The notes: a model not told the origin generated them from the sequence alone. DNA of 64,000 bases from Paenibacillus xylanexedens (GCF_007680605.1 NZ_VEIO01000004.1:146094-210093); one strand, 5' to 3'; shown: positions 7,862 to 16,938, counted from the first letter of the stretch. Made by a program: numbers and translations.

Positions 7862-10135
7862 CTATGAAGCAGGAATGACAATTTTTTGTCCAACTTTCAG
7901 GTTATACACATTTGTGATTTTGTTTGTTTTGGCAAGTACACGCCAGTCCACACCATATTTTAAACCGATGCGATACAGGTTGTCCCCTTTTTGCACCACA
8001 TATACGACTTTGTGGTTCGTCGCTGGTTTCTCCGGCTGTGGTTTTGGTGCTGGTGTAGGTTTTGGTGTCGGCGCTGGAGTTGGTTCTGGTTTCGGTGTCG
8101 GAGCCGGACTTGGTTCAGGTTTTGGAGTTGTTGCCGCCTCACCTGTCAGTTTCAATCCGTACTCTGCGAACCCGTCTTTATTGGTACCAATAAAGGACAT
8201 GGCCGGATTCGCTTCCACCAGATCTTTCGCATCCGGGGAAGAAGCAAATACCACCTCAAGGTCATTCAGCGCTGCCGCTGTTACACCAGCAGAAGGTTTA
8301 ATTGGTGCCAGTGACCAGTTGCCATCCGCTGTCGGGTTAATCGTTTTGTTCTCACGGATATAGTCGATAATCACTTGACGGTTCTCATCCGGTGCAGCCA
8401 GAACGATACGTTTACCATCCGGGTTAGCCAATTTGGATGAAGATGCTCGATAGTTATTCGTTGCTACGATGAACTTTTGTGCTGGATCTACTGGCTTGCC
8501 TTCGAAGCTCAAGTTTTTGATCCGGCTGGCCGATGCATTAACCACTGTCGCTTTGCTATCGTACTTAGCCGGTTGTGTGACATCAATCTGGTAGGTTACA
8601 CCATCGATAACATCAAAGTTATACGTTGGGAAATCCATATTAATTAATTGTTGCTGGCCGCCTTTAGCCGGATCGATCTGGTTAAATTGGCCTGCTGACC
8701 ATTCTAACCACTCTTTCAACTCAGCACCGTTCACCATGACAGCGTGAACCGTGTTTGGATATACATAAAGGTCTGCCACGTTTTTGATCGCAATTGTACC
8801 TTTAGGAATGTTGGTGTAGTAAGACGCACCGGAACGTCCACCTGCTTTGAAAGGTGCACCCGCAGACAGGACTGGGACATTCTCATAGTCAGTGCCTTGC
8901 AGTTTCTTTTCTACGTACCATTTCTGTGCATTCGTTACGATCTGAATGGATGGGTCATCCTGCACCAGAGCGAAGAAGCTGTTGATCGGTGCTGTCGTTT
9001 CGCCAACCGGACCACGTACATATTCCAGTGTGCCCTCGTGCTCGTCATGGACAGCATCAACAATTGCCTGATCCGCATCTACAAGCGGTTTTTTGTTTGC
9101 TGTATCGTAGATTGGACGTGCTTCTGTTTTGGAATCAACCACTTTCCATTTGCCGTCCACTTGCTCCAGATCCAGATCAATGATTCCGAGGTGGTCACCC
9201 CAGAAGCCTGGCTCTACAGCAGGAACACCATTGATTGTTCCCTTTTCCAGATCGACTCCTTTTTTACCTTTGAAATCTGCACTAGGGAATACTTTGTGGG
9301 CATGTCCAAACAGGATGGCATTAATGCCTTCCACCTGGCTCAGGTAGAGCACGGAGTTCTCCATCAGGTCGGTTTGCGGAATATCTTCAAATCCCGAGTG
9401 AGGGATTGCTACGATAATGTCCGCACCTTCGGCCTTCATCTTTGGAATGAATTTTTTCGCAGTAGCGATGATATCCTTGGCAATGACCTTACCTTGAAGG
9501 TTTGCACTGTCCCATTGCATGATTTGCGGCGGCACAAAGCCAATTACACCCACTTTAATGGTATGCTCCTTGCCATTTTCATCCGTTACTTTTTTATCCA
9601 AAATTTTGTATGGCGTGAAATAGTTTTTGTCATTTGTTTCATCTTGATCCCCGTCGTCTACATAAACATTCGCGTTAACGTAAGGGAAGTTCGCTCCCTC
9701 CAATGTCATGTCGAGGAAATCCAGACCATAGTTGAATTCATGGTTACCGATGTTGCCTGCGTCATAATCGAGCAGATTCATCGCTTTATATACAGGGTGA
9801 GTTTCACCCTTTTTCAAGGGATCAATCTTCGCAACATAGTCTCCCATCGGGTTACCCTGGATCAAGTCACCGTTGTCGAACAACAGGCTGTTCTTCGCTT
9901 CCGCACGGGCTTTTTTGATCAGTGTAGCCGTCTTGGCCAGTCCATATTGATCCGTCGCTTTGTCTGAATAATAGTCGTAGTTGATCAGGTTGTCATGAAT
10001 GTCCGTTGTTTCCATGATCCGCAATTTGACTTTGGCCGCATCGGCAGCCGATACAGGTACTGGAAATACCGCAAGCACGTTAAATGCAACGAAAGCGGCA
10101 GTCAGGCTTGATAACAACTTCTTGCTTTTCTTCAA
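7862..10135 (-). CDS. Secreted 2',3'-cyclic-nucleotide phosphodiesterase / nucleotidase with C-terminal LysM
   Basis: 757 residues from a TTG start behind GGAGGGG. A Sec signal peptide (residues 1-30, cleavage after VSA) precedes a metallophosphatase domain with TTDIHDN (about 43-49), GDLIQGNP (about 93), GNHEFNYG (about 137), IPHSGFE and GHAH, which bind the dimetal centre. The 5'-nucleotidase C-terminal domain covers about 380-640. A Pro/Lys/Glu/Ala/Thr-rich linker follows, then a LysM domain (about 711-757, YVVQKGDNLYRIGLKYGV) that binds peptidoglycan. It resembles CpdB/YfkN-type enzymes releasing nucleoside and phosphate from extracellular nucleotides. The LysM should hold it at the wall. 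A possible weak Pho box is noted upstream. Confidence 0.92.
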   Translation of the reverse strand: MKKSKKLLSSLTAAFVAFNVLAVFPVPVSAADAAKVKLRIMETTDIHDNLINYDYYSDKATDQYGLAKTATLIKKARAEAKNSLLFDNGDLIQGNPMGDYVAKIDPLKKGETHPVYKAMNLLDYDAGNIGNHEFNYGLDFLDMTLEGANFPYVNANVYVDDGDQDETNDKNYFTPYKILDKKVTDENGKEHTIKVGVIGFVPPQIMQWDSANLQGKVIAKDIIATAKKFIPKMKAEGADIIVAIPHSGFEDIPQTDLMENSVLYLSQVEGINAILFGHAHKVFPSADFKGKKGVDLEKGTINGVPAVEPGFWGDHLGIIDLDLEQVDGKWKVVDSKTEARPIYDTANKKPLVDADQAIVDAVHDEHEGTLEYVRGPVGETTAPINSFFALVQDDPSIQIVTNAQKWYVEKKLQGTDYENVPVLSAGAPFKAGGRSGASYYTNIPKGTIAIKNVADLYVYPNTVHAVMVNGAELKEWLEWSAGQFNQIDPAKGGQQQLINMDFPTYNFDVIDGVTYQIDVTQPAKYDSKATVVNASASRIKNLSFEGKPVDPAQKFIVATNNYRASSSKLANPDGKRIVLAAPDENRQVIIDYIRENKTINPTADGNWSLAPIKPSAGVTAAALNDLEVVFASSPDAKDLVEANPAMSFIGTNKDGFAEYGLKLTGEAATTPKPEPSPAPTPKPEPTPAPTPKPTPAPKPQPEKPATNHKVVYVVQKGDNLYRIGLKYGVDWRVLAKTNKITNVYNLKVGQKIVIPAS

Positions 10136-10303
10136 AATAACCCCTCCCGGTTTATGTACATTAAATCATGCCATACCGCAAACACAGGCACAGAAAATAA
10201 TAGATTTCATGGGTTGTGCGTACTGATGATCCAATGAACATTCATCGGTGTCTTCAGGTTAGTTTATCTCACATGAACATCTATTCATATCTGTGCGCGT
10301 ATT

Positions 10304-10342
10304 TACATATCAAATCATAACGTAATGTTAAACCAAAGAAAA
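10304..10342 (-). promoter_or_regulatory. Possible Pho box upstream of the nucleotidase
   Basis: On the minus strand TTTTCT, TTAACA, TTATGA and TATGTA occur at exact 11-base spacing. Only TTAACA matches the consensus fully. Phosphate control would suit a secreted phosphoesterase, but the match is weak. Confidence 0.3.
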
Positions 10343-10508
10343 GCATTAATTTTTACGTTATCCGCACATAACTAGTCAAATTTACGTTTTCATGCGTGAT
10401 TTCGACATATTTTGCAGTAGACAAGGAAGGTATTAGGGTATGTTTACTCAAATTCACGTATATTACATCACTGTTACATCAGGTACATATTTTACTGTTT
10501 TGGGACAA

Positions 10509-10549
10509 AATAAAAAACCGCGAAGCCTCAGAAAGGGCATTCACGGTTG
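10509..10549 (-). terminator. Terminator after the PPOX gene
   Basis: Minus strand: AACCGTGAATGCC and GGCTTCGCGGTT arms around a 7-8-base loop, followed by TTTTATTTT. It lies about 85 bases past the stop at 10634. Confidence 0.8.
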
Positions 10550-10633
10550 AACAATCTCTATACTTTTGTCGTCTGACAACGAGGTTTCGTCAAGATGATG
10601 TGGTGATTGGCTTACCTTGAAGCTATGCTGAAT

Positions 10634-11050
10634 TTATTGCTCCCACACATGATGCTCATGGTCTTTGCCTGTATATTCTATACGAGCAGGAGTAATATCC
10701 AAGATCACATAGTTGGGATCATTAGGTCCATCGAACCATGCTTTCAACTCATCATTCCACACTTGCTCACGCAAGGATTCGTTTTTCGTGACCTCACATG
10801 TGCCTTCGATCTCCACCACTTCCTTGGTGCCTCCAGCCTCGTAACCAAGCAGAAGACTAACATTCGGATTATTCTCCAGTTCCTCTACTTTGTGGGTCTG
10901 ACGGTTGGTTGCCAGATGAATATTCAGCCCATCATTGAAAATAGCCATGTAACGGGATTTCGGCTTGCCATTCTCTACGGTGGAGAAACTGCAATACGGG
11001 TTATTTTCCAAAGCCTTTACAATGTTTTGTTCCAATTCGTTCTGGTTCAT
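10634..11050 (-). CDS. Pyridoxamine 5'-phosphate oxidase-like FMN-binding protein (general stress protein 26 type)
   Basis: 138 residues, a single split-barrel domain. NPYCSFSTVENGKPKSRYMAI at the N-terminus, then LNIHLATNRQTHKVEELENNPNVSLLL, are the typical PPOX/YdaG strands and FMN-phosphate-binding region. This group in Bacillales (YdaG, YzzA) comprises stress-induced flavin-binding proteins of unknown substrate. It is not PdxH itself, which is longer. The Shine-Dalgarno AAAGGAG lies 8 bases upstream of the ATG. It is a single-gene unit with a repeat copy upstream and its own terminator downstream. Confidence 0.85.
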   Translation of the reverse strand: MNQNELEQNIVKALENNPYCSFSTVENGKPKSRYMAIFNDGLNIHLATNRQTHKVEELENNPNVSLLLGYEAGGTKEVVEIEGTCEVTKNESLREQVWNDELKAWFDGPNDPNYVILDITPARIEYTGKDHEHHVWEQ

Positions 11051-11137
11051 GGGAGTTGCTCCTTTCGCGATGGGGGAGTGTTTGCAATCTTGGCTTTGAG
11101 GTGAGCTACCAACATCGTTATGCAGTGTGACCGTTAC

Positions 11138-11263
11138 AGTGACGAATCGTTCTTTTGATCGCTGTTATCCCCGGATTTATTATTGAACATTTTTTAATGG
11201 TTAATAATCCGGTGATAAAGGCGAGCGCTTCGCTTCTTCAGAATCGATTTCGTCCCTTCCACT
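11138..11263 (+). repeat. Dispersed palindromic intergenic repeat, copy B (subfamily I)
   Basis: GATCGCTGTTATCCCCGGAT opens and AATCCGGTGATAAAGGCGA closes the central stem, whose inner arms are ATTATT- and AATAAT-like. This differs from the ATTTT/AAAAT arms of other copies but still pairs. The ends GTGACGAATCG and CGATTTCGTCCC are roughly inverted. The rest of the 11051-11511 gap (PPOX to Nudix) shows no gene. Confidence 0.75.
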
Positions 11264-11511
11264 ACAGCTGCAATTCTTTCATTGGTAGAAGCAGTTCAAA
11301 GCCCAAAAGCTTTAAAAACCTTCTAGGGTTAATTTAAAAATCTCTGTCTTTTAATCTAGACGACGATCTTCTAAATGTTACGTTGTACAGATACATCGTT
11401 AAGGACAGATGCCTTTTGGCTTTGCAAACGCCTGTACTTATAGTGTACCCGCCTCACCTATGATGAATCCCTGAACCAGAACATATGCATGACAATTTTG
11501 AGAATATTAAC

Positions 11512-11970
11512 TTAATTCAGGTCTCCAAGGTAAATGCGTTGCTCTCCCTTTTTCAATAGCAATTCACCGATCGTTTTGGGATAGAGACGGATGTTGGACA
11601 GTTCCTCAAGCGCAATCCATTCTACAGCAACCTGATGGTCATCCGGGTTGGAGCCTTCAAAGACCGAAGCTTCTGCATCAACAAGACTGCATTCGAAATA
11701 AAACTCAACCTGATGAATATCTGCATCCCACTCCGCAAACTCATGATTGGCACCGATGTATTCACGGATATGTAATAGCTCACCTACCTGCACTGCCTGT
11801 CCAATCTCCTCCAGACACTCCCGTGCTACTGCATCTTTCAGTTCCTCACCCTTCTCCTGCCCACCACCAGGAAAAACATAAGCATCACCATACTGATCTT
11901 GCAGACGAATCAGCAACAAGCTGCCGTCTTGAACAATGACCGCTTTGGCCGAATTCCGTATGGGTTTCAT
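11512..11970 (-). CDS. Nudix hydrolase
   Basis: 152 residues from the preferred ATG at 11970. The Nudix box is complete: GGGQEKGEEL then DAVARECLEEIG (about residues 35-58), fitting Gx5Ex7REUxEExGU. Such enzymes cleave nucleoside diphosphates linked to another group with Mg2+; the substrate cannot be told from sequence. A longer reading from 11988 exists, but its ATG overlaps the GGAGGAG Shine-Dalgarno that serves 11970. It starts 27 bases after the pxpA stop and is probably the last gene of the pxpBCA transcript. Confidence 0.88.
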   Translation of the reverse strand: MKPIRNSAKAVIVQDGSLLLIRLQDQYGDAYVFPGGGQEKGEELKDAVARECLEEIGQAVQVGELLHIREYIGANHEFAEWDADIHQVEFYFECSLVDAEASVFEGSNPDDHQVAVEWIALEELSNIRLYPKTIGELLLKKGEQRIYLGDLN

Positions 11971-11996
11971 GGTATACAACTCCTCCATTCTCCATC

Positions 11997-12776
11997 TTAT
12001 CTCGCTTGATAAGCGGTCAGTGCAACGCTCTCAGCTTCCAGCATGCGACGAATCTCTTGCGCAAACGTAAGGGCGTGTGCTCCGTCACCGTGGATGCAAA
12101 CTGTATCTGCCGTAATGGGAACTAAGGTTCCATCCGTAGATACGACCACTCCGTCTTTAACCATGCGAATCACCTGAGCCAGCGCTTCTTCGGGTCGTTC
12201 TATGAGAGCACCTTCGTGACTGCGAGGCGTTAATTTGCCATCTGAAGTATACGTGCGATCTGCAAATACTTCATTCACGCCGCGAACACCGATTCGCTGA
12301 GCTGCCCTGATCAGCTCACTGCCTGCCAAACCATATAAATACAGCTCAGGCTGCACCCGATAAACCGCTTCGGCTATGGCCTCAGCGAGCTTCGAGTTGG
12401 TTGCCGCCATATTATAAAGTGCTCCATGTGGTTTCACATGATGAAGGCATCCTCCGCCGGCATGGACAAAAGCCTGCAAAGCCCCCATCTGATACACCAC
12501 CATATCATAGGCTTCCCGAGGCGTAATCTCCATATTTCTTCGGCCGAATCCCTGCAAATCAGGTAACCCGGGATGTGCGCCGATGGCTACCTGATGCGCA
12601 ATTGCCCGTTCTACCGTCAGCCGCATGACGGAAGGATCTCCGGCATGGAATCCACAGGCAATATTGGCCGATGTGATTAGAGGCATCATGGCTTCATCAG
12701 AACTCATCATCGTCTGATAAGCTCCATAACTTTCACCGAGATCACAATTAATGTCCAGCGTATATAAAGCAGTCAT
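11997..12776 (-). CDS. pxpA: 5-oxoprolinase subunit PxpA (LamB/YcsF family)
   Basis: 259 residues. Begins with the family signature LDINCDLGESYGAY, then ITSANIACGFHAGDP (about 35-49), IGAHPGLPDLQGFGRR (about 71) and HVKPHGALYN (about 113). PxpA works with PxpB and PxpC to open 5-oxoproline to glutamate with ATP. Its ATG overlaps the pxpC stop (ATGA) and is preceded by GGAGGTGAT, a near-perfect Shine-Dalgarno. Gene order here is pxpB-pxpC-pxpA. Confidence 0.95.
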   Translation of the reverse strand: MTALYTLDINCDLGESYGAYQTMMSSDEAMMPLITSANIACGFHAGDPSVMRLTVERAIAHQVAIGAHPGLPDLQGFGRRNMEITPREAYDMVVYQMGALQAFVHAGGGCLHHVKPHGALYNMAATNSKLAEAIAEAVYRVQPELYLYGLAGSELIRAAQRIGVRGVNEVFADRTYTSDGKLTPRSHEGALIERPEEALAQVIRMVKDGVVVSTDGTLVPITADTVCIHGDGAHALTFAQEIRRMLEAESVALTAYQAR

Positions 12777-13798
12777 GATATCACCTCCATTTCTGCCATT
12801 TTCCTGCGTATCAGCTGATCCAGCAATCGCAAGTTCCGCTCTCGTAATATGTAGAGATCACGGGCCTCATCATGCGTAATCTCTGCAAAAGAAATGCGGC
12901 TTCCGGGCCTGACCTGGGCCAGAATAGGCAGATCAACCGTAGCTACCTGTGCAATCACAGGATAACCTCCAATAGTCTGGTGATCTGCCATCAATACGAT
13001 AGGTTGCCCATCTGCAGGTACCTGCACCGTGCCAAAGGTGACCGCCTCGGATAAACGATGCAATGGCCCATCCAGCTCCAGCCGTGACCCCTGCATCCGA
13101 TATCCCATACGATCAGAATGGGGAGAGATCATATAGTTTTCAGAAAAAAAGATTTTCAGACTCTCTTCTCTGAAGTACGAATAGTCTTGACCTTGCATCA
13201 CTCGTATGACAGGTTTTTCATAATAGTCAGGTCTCTCCTTCTCCGATAAAAACCATGCGGGAGCCACCATAGTTTGGTTGTCACCTAATTGCATCTCCAT
13301 TACACTTATCCACTGTTGAACTTCATACGAGATGCCTCCCGCATCCAGCGCATCTGCCGCACGCAGAGCCCTTCCATGAAAACCACCAAACCCGGTCTTA
13401 ACATCCGTACTGCGGCTACCCATTACTTCTGGTACATCGATCCCCCCAGCAAACGCCAAATATGCACGCAGGCCATGCCGGCATGCACCGAATTTCAATA
13501 CACTGCCAGCCCGTAACAGCACGGGTCGCCACAAAGGTACAGGCTGTCGATCTACTGTGGCACTGAGATCTGCACCACATAGCGAAATCAGTTGATTGGT
13601 TTGCATTTTCAGTTCTGGCCCGGACATCGTAATTTCAAGTACTGCATCGTGCCGAGAGTTACCGACAAGTATATTGGCTGCCCGGGCCGCGAACATATCC
13701 ATAGAACCGCCCACCGGCACACCATAACGGCGATACCCTATTCTACCTTCATCCTGAACGGTTGTTAACAAGCCAGGACGAATGATCTGTATACTCAT
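12773..13798 (-). CDS. pxpC: 5-oxoprolinase subunit PxpC (KipA / carboxyltransferase-like)
   Basis: 341 residues. Family features: IIRPGLLTTVQDEGRIGYRR at the N-terminus, GVPVGGSMDMFAARAANILVGN (about 27), LEITMSGPEL, AYLAFAGGIDVPEVMGSRST (about 112), and QTIGGYPVIAQVATVDLPILAQ (about 270). It belongs to the urea amidolyase/biotin-dependent carboxyltransferase C-terminal family and forms the 5-oxoprolinase core with PxpB. Overlaps pxpB and pxpA by 4 bases each, so the three are coupled. Confidence 0.95.
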   Translation of the reverse strand: MSIQIIRPGLLTTVQDEGRIGYRRYGVPVGGSMDMFAARAANILVGNSRHDAVLEITMSGPELKMQTNQLISLCGADLSATVDRQPVPLWRPVLLRAGSVLKFGACRHGLRAYLAFAGGIDVPEVMGSRSTDVKTGFGGFHGRALRAADALDAGGISYEVQQWISVMEMQLGDNQTMVAPAWFLSEKERPDYYEKPVIRVMQGQDYSYFREESLKIFFSENYMISPHSDRMGYRMQGSRLELDGPLHRLSEAVTFGTVQVPADGQPIVLMADHQTIGGYPVIAQVATVDLPILAQVRPGSRISFAEITHDEARDLYILRERNLRLLDQLIRRKMAEMEVIS

Positions 13799-14526
13799 CC
13801 CTTCCCCTCCCTCCGCTCCAGTTCCAAGTATTCTGGCATCGTAATGGGCTTGAAACGAACAAAGTCCCCTGCTTCAAGCAGACTTGGAGGATTCGTTTCC
13901 GGACGGAAAAGACGGATAGGTGTCCGTCCAATACACTGCCACCCACCTGGTGTCGTTATCGGATAAATCCCCGTCTGAGAACCACCTATCCCCACCGTCC
14001 CCACCTCTACTTGAAGCCTCGGCGTTGCCCTCCTTGGTGTGGCTAGTTGTTCGGGTAACCCACCCAAATAAGGGAAGCCAGGGGCAAAACCAATCATATG
14101 TACAAGGTAATCAACAGAAGAATGGATCGTAATGACTTCCTCTATTGTCAGGCCGTGTTCGTTAGCCACATATTCCAGATCCGGCCCAAACTCTCTGCCG
14201 TAACATACCGGAATCGTCACAATTCGGGTGGATTTCCTCAGATCATTCGGCTGTATCTTTTCATTGCGTTGACGCAGATGTTGTAGCAGAAGCCTGCTTG
14301 TTTCCTGATAAGACGATATCCAAGGATCGTAAAATAATGTGACGGACAAATACGAAGGTACCCATTCCACCGTAGCTGGCACAGATCCCTTTTCCAGAAG
14401 AGCACATACTGACATCACTCTCTGATGCACCCCATCCGACAAGGTATCGCCGCAACGAATCACTATTCCACACTCTCCTAGTGGAGATAACATGTCATCC
14501 GTCCAGTCATAAGTGATCGTGTTCAT
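13795..14526 (-). CDS. pxpB: 5-oxoprolinase subunit PxpB (KipI-like)
   Basis: 243 residues. Family motifs include VPVCYGREFGPDLEYVA (about 110), GFAPGFPYLGGLPE (about 150), PRLQVEVGTVGIGGSQTGIYP (about 170) and PGGWQCIGRTP (about 195), matching the PxpB/KipI allophanate-hydrolase subunit 1 fold. In Bacillus subtilis KipI also inhibits the sporulation kinase KinA; whether that applies here is not visible. Starts with ATG behind a strong AGGAGAGGGGAGG site. It is preceded by the DUF2785 gene with a 26-base gap, so it may belong to a longer minus-strand transcript. Confidence 0.94.
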   Translation of the reverse strand: MNTITYDWTDDMLSPLGECGIVIRCGDTLSDGVHQRVMSVCALLEKGSVPATVEWVPSYLSVTLFYDPWISSYQETSRLLLQHLRQRNEKIQPNDLRKSTRIVTIPVCYGREFGPDLEYVANEHGLTIEEVITIHSSVDYLVHMIGFAPGFPYLGGLPEQLATPRRATPRLQVEVGTVGIGGSQTGIYPITTPGGWQCIGRTPIRLFRPETNPPSLLEAGDFVRFKPITMPEYLELERREGKG

Positions 14527-14552
14527 GGCCTCCCCTCTCCTTTTGCCTATGT

Positions 14553-15395
14553 TTAGCCTCTGACGTCTAGTGCCTTCAACAACAATAAGCGAACCGCCGG
14601 AAACGGCTCCGCCTTGTCATCTTGTATAACAAAATAGAGCGACTGCATAAACAGTCTGATATTCAAGCTCATTTGACTTACTTCTTGCAAGCTTCCACCT
14701 TCATTAGTAGCTCCACTTCTCTTCGATTGAAGCTGTTCAATCCATTCCGCAAGCTCTGCCTGCTTTAGTAGATTGCGCCTCAGGATTGTCACAGCCGCTT
14801 GAGCCATACGCTGATCTTCATCATAGATATAGGCTACGCCGGGCTCCATCACTTTTATAGAAAGTGCATGCAAAAGTTCCTGCAAATCTGCACTTTCGAG
14901 ATACGGTGACTGGGCCAAATCTTCAACTGCATCAGCGGCATGAGCCGGTGCGTGGGCCCATCCCTTATCCTCTACGTAGCCCCGAACGTCCTTTTCACCT
15001 TTCAGATACGTGGTCAAACGCTCCAGAACCCTTGCCATATCCTCCTGCTGCAAGAAAGTACGCTGACGGTCGACGCTCAAAATGGGCGGCAGGAGTAACA
15101 CCGAAAATGTACGAGTAAACACACTGTCCGTTCCCTGCTCACCAATCCTGTAGAACAAATGCTTATCATCCAATGCTATATCTAGCAAATTCTTAAGCTG
15201 TTCGTCCGAAAAAACGTTCTGACCAATCCATGTCGCCAGCGTAACGTAAATAAGCTCATCTCGCAGCACTGGGTCTGGATTACCAATATGCTGCATCATA
15301 TGCATTGACAATTCATAGGGTTGCTCTACCTGATCTGCGGCAAAATCCACTGCACGAAGCTGCTGTAGATGCTGCTTTAATGTAATTGCGTCCAT
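14553..15395 (-). CDS. DUF2785 family protein
   Basis: 280 residues, mostly helical, no signal peptide or membrane segment. The stretch DVRGYVEDKGWAHAPAHAAD at about residue 138 is the most characteristic of DUF2785. That domain resembles an alpha-helical repeat fold and has no established biochemical role. The ATG at 15395 has AAAGGA 9 bases upstream; a TTG two codons earlier is less well spaced. It lies between the histidine-phosphatase gene (12-18-base gap) and pxpB on the same strand. Confidence 0.82.
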   Translation of the reverse strand: MDAITLKQHLQQLRAVDFAADQVEQPYELSMHMMQHIGNPDPVLRDELIYVTLATWIGQNVFSDEQLKNLLDIALDDKHLFYRIGEQGTDSVFTRTFSVLLLPPILSVDRQRTFLQQEDMARVLERLTTYLKGEKDVRGYVEDKGWAHAPAHAADAVEDLAQSPYLESADLQELLHALSIKVMEPGVAYIYDEDQRMAQAAVTILRRNLLKQAELAEWIEQLQSKRSGATNEGGSLQEVSQMSLNIRLFMQSLYFVIQDDKAEPFPAVRLLLLKALDVRG

Positions 15396-15413
15396 GTACA
15401 ATATTCCTTTCTC

Positions 15414-15989
15414 TCACTCCAGATGCATGCTGCAATTGTACAATTCACACTGCCATGCCTGGTCCTGATAGTTCACCCGTGTAATGGAGGTATTCCCCAG
15501 CTTTACGCTGATATCCAGTTCCGGTACCAGTGCCCGCAGTGTATTACGAAGCACAGCCCCGTGACTCACTACGATGACTCGTCCATTCGGATGTTGCCGG
15601 AGGATATCTTCTAACGCCGCTTTCCCTCGGGAAGCACCTGCATTCGGGTGCTCTTTTCCTAGATCGAGCGAACTCCAATCTGCTCCCCATTTCGCAATAC
15701 GTTCCTCTTCTGTCGTGCCTTCCACCTGACCTCCGCCCATTTCGCGCAATCTCGGGTCGAGATGAATCTCCTGAATAGCAAGCCGATCTGCGATCACACG
15801 AGCCGTTTCACTTGCCCGCTCCAAGTCACTGGCATAGATGGCATCCCAGGATTCCTCAGCCAGCCTTGCCGCCAGCAAAGCCGCCTGTTCTCTCCCCTCC
15901 TGATCGAGCGGATTGTCCGTCTGTCCCTGCGAACGCTTTTCTTTATTCCAAGCCGTACTGCCATGACGTATCAACGCAATCTGTGTCAT
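15414..15989 (-). CDS. Histidine phosphatase family protein (phosphoglycerate-mutase-like)
   Basis: 191 residues. The catalytic RHG occurs in IALIRHGSTAWN (about residues 4-15). The second arginine is in YASDLERASETARV (about 53), the proton-donor region is LREMGGGQVEGTT (about 84), and the second catalytic histidine is in VIVVSHGAVLR (about 140). This is the PhoE/GpmB/CobC-like branch, probably a phosphatase rather than a mutase. Substrate unknown. AGAGGGA Shine-Dalgarno before the ATG. Member of the minus-strand run of small enzymes. Confidence 0.88.
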   Translation of the reverse strand: MTQIALIRHGSTAWNKEKRSQGQTDNPLDQEGREQAALLAARLAEESWDAIYASDLERASETARVIADRLAIQEIHLDPRLREMGGGQVEGTTEEERIAKWGADWSSLDLGKEHPNAGASRGKAALEDILRQHPNGRVIVVSHGAVLRNTLRALVPELDISVKLGNTSITRVNYQDQAWQCELYNCSMHLE

Positions 15990-16017
15990 CGTTTGTAGTC
16001 CCTCTTTTCTCTAAAGC

Positions 16018-16584
16018 TCATTCGAGCTCGTCCTCTGTAAAATGTTTTCTGGCCTTCGGTTTCAAAAACTTGCCTTCGTTATAGGTATTTGACCCGTTTC
16101 TGGGGATAGAAAGACTATCCCACGACGTTTCTTTTAACATTTTGGCCGTGTGAACCATCTGCCCCACATGATACGGATAATGCGCCAACTGCCGCATAAT
16201 CGCCTCCATTATGGTATGGCCCTCATTGCGAATATATATGATCTGAGACATGTGATCCGGAGTAAACGAACGCAGTGCTCCCAGCAGACAGTCCCAGCCC
16301 TCTTCCCATTTAACAAGCAGTTCTTCCCGAGTATGAAAATCACCCACAAATTCGGCATCACGCTCACGCCATGGCTTCTCACCATCCGTTGTCAGCACAT
16401 CCGTCCAGCGGGATCGCATATTGCCCCATAGATGTTTCACAATGACCGCAATGCTGTTGGTGTCCTCGTTCCACGTTTGAAACAACTGCTCCGTCTCCAA
16501 TTGCTCCATTGCGCGTTCACCAAGCTGCTTGTAGTAAAGGAACTGTTTCTCCGCTGTTTCCAAAAAAGCCTGATTCATGTCCAT
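16018..16584 (-). CDS. DUF1572 (DinB-like four-helix) protein
   Basis: 188 residues from the ATG at 16584 (MDMNQAF), which has GGGGG 8 bases upstream; an earlier ATG at 16599 overlaps that site. Family features: SIAVIVKHLWGNMRSRWTD near residue 45 with metal-ligand His, DGEKPWRERDAEF, and QLAHYPYHVGQMVHTAK near residue 130 with the further conserved histidines. DinB/DUF1572 proteins are dimeric four-helix bundles with a divalent-metal site; some transfer bacillithiol or mycothiol, but no activity can be assigned here. It lies 9 bases downstream of the DUF952 gene. Confidence 0.85.
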   Translation of the reverse strand: MDMNQAFLETAEKQFLYYKQLGERAMEQLETEQLFQTWNEDTNSIAVIVKHLWGNMRSRWTDVLTTDGEKPWRERDAEFVGDFHTREELLVKWEEGWDCLLGALRSFTPDHMSQIIYIRNEGHTIMEAIMRQLAHYPYHVGQMVHTAKMLKETSWDSLSIPRNGSNTYNEGKFLKPKARKHFTEDELE

Positions 16585-16608
16585 CCGTCTTACCCCCATT
16601 TCAAAAAG

Positions 16609-16938
16609 TTATGCCGGGAAAGAAAACGTGCCGTCTGCATTCGGTTCAAATTTCAATACCTTACTTACTGCATCCAGATTCAACTCTCCATAGATGTGTG
16701 GAAACAGCTCATTCAATTCATACAAATCTTCATAGACCAGCTCTGCCTTCAACGTTCTCTCTTCAATCCCGAGCAGCAACAGGTCGGTACGTCCCGCATA
16801 ATACTGTCCAGCTACCCATGGAATCTGCTCTGCGGTGGAACAATGAATAAAGCCGTCCGTTTCTAAACTCTCTGGGGCATACGTATCTCCTTTGGATACT
16901 TCCTCCCATACGGAGCGGGAAATAATACTGTAAATCAT
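16609..16938 (-). CDS. DUF952 family protein
   Basis: 109 residues from the ATG at 16938 (MIYSII), placed by a GGAGGAAAGATCT site just upstream; 15 further codons upstream are open but lack a Shine-Dalgarno. Typical DUF952 stretches are DGFIHCSTAEQIPWVAGQYYAG (about 27) and PHIYGELNLDAV (about 80). DUF952 proteins are small, widespread and of unknown function, with a fold related to ADP-ribosyl-binding or transferase proteins in some proposals. It lies between the GNAT gene and the DUF1572 gene. Confidence 0.87.
   Translation of the reverse strand: MIYSIISRSVWEEVSKGDTYAPESLETDGFIHCSTAEQIPWVAGQYYAGRTDLLLLGIEERTLKAELVYEDLYELNELFPHIYGELNLDAVSKVLKFEPNADGTFSFPA

Larger units (their letters stand above)
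10136..10633. other. Intergenic region upstream of the nucleotidase gene
   Basis: About 500 bases without a convincing gene. It holds the promoter region of the nucleotidase (minus strand), a weak Pho-box-like phased repeat at 10304-10342, and the PPOX-gene terminator at 10509-10549. I see no further structure. Confidence 0.6.

Noticed and set aside
8744..9967. 407-codon plus-strand open frame
   Set aside because: Antisense to the nucleotidase gene, which has clear domains; composition is not protein-like.
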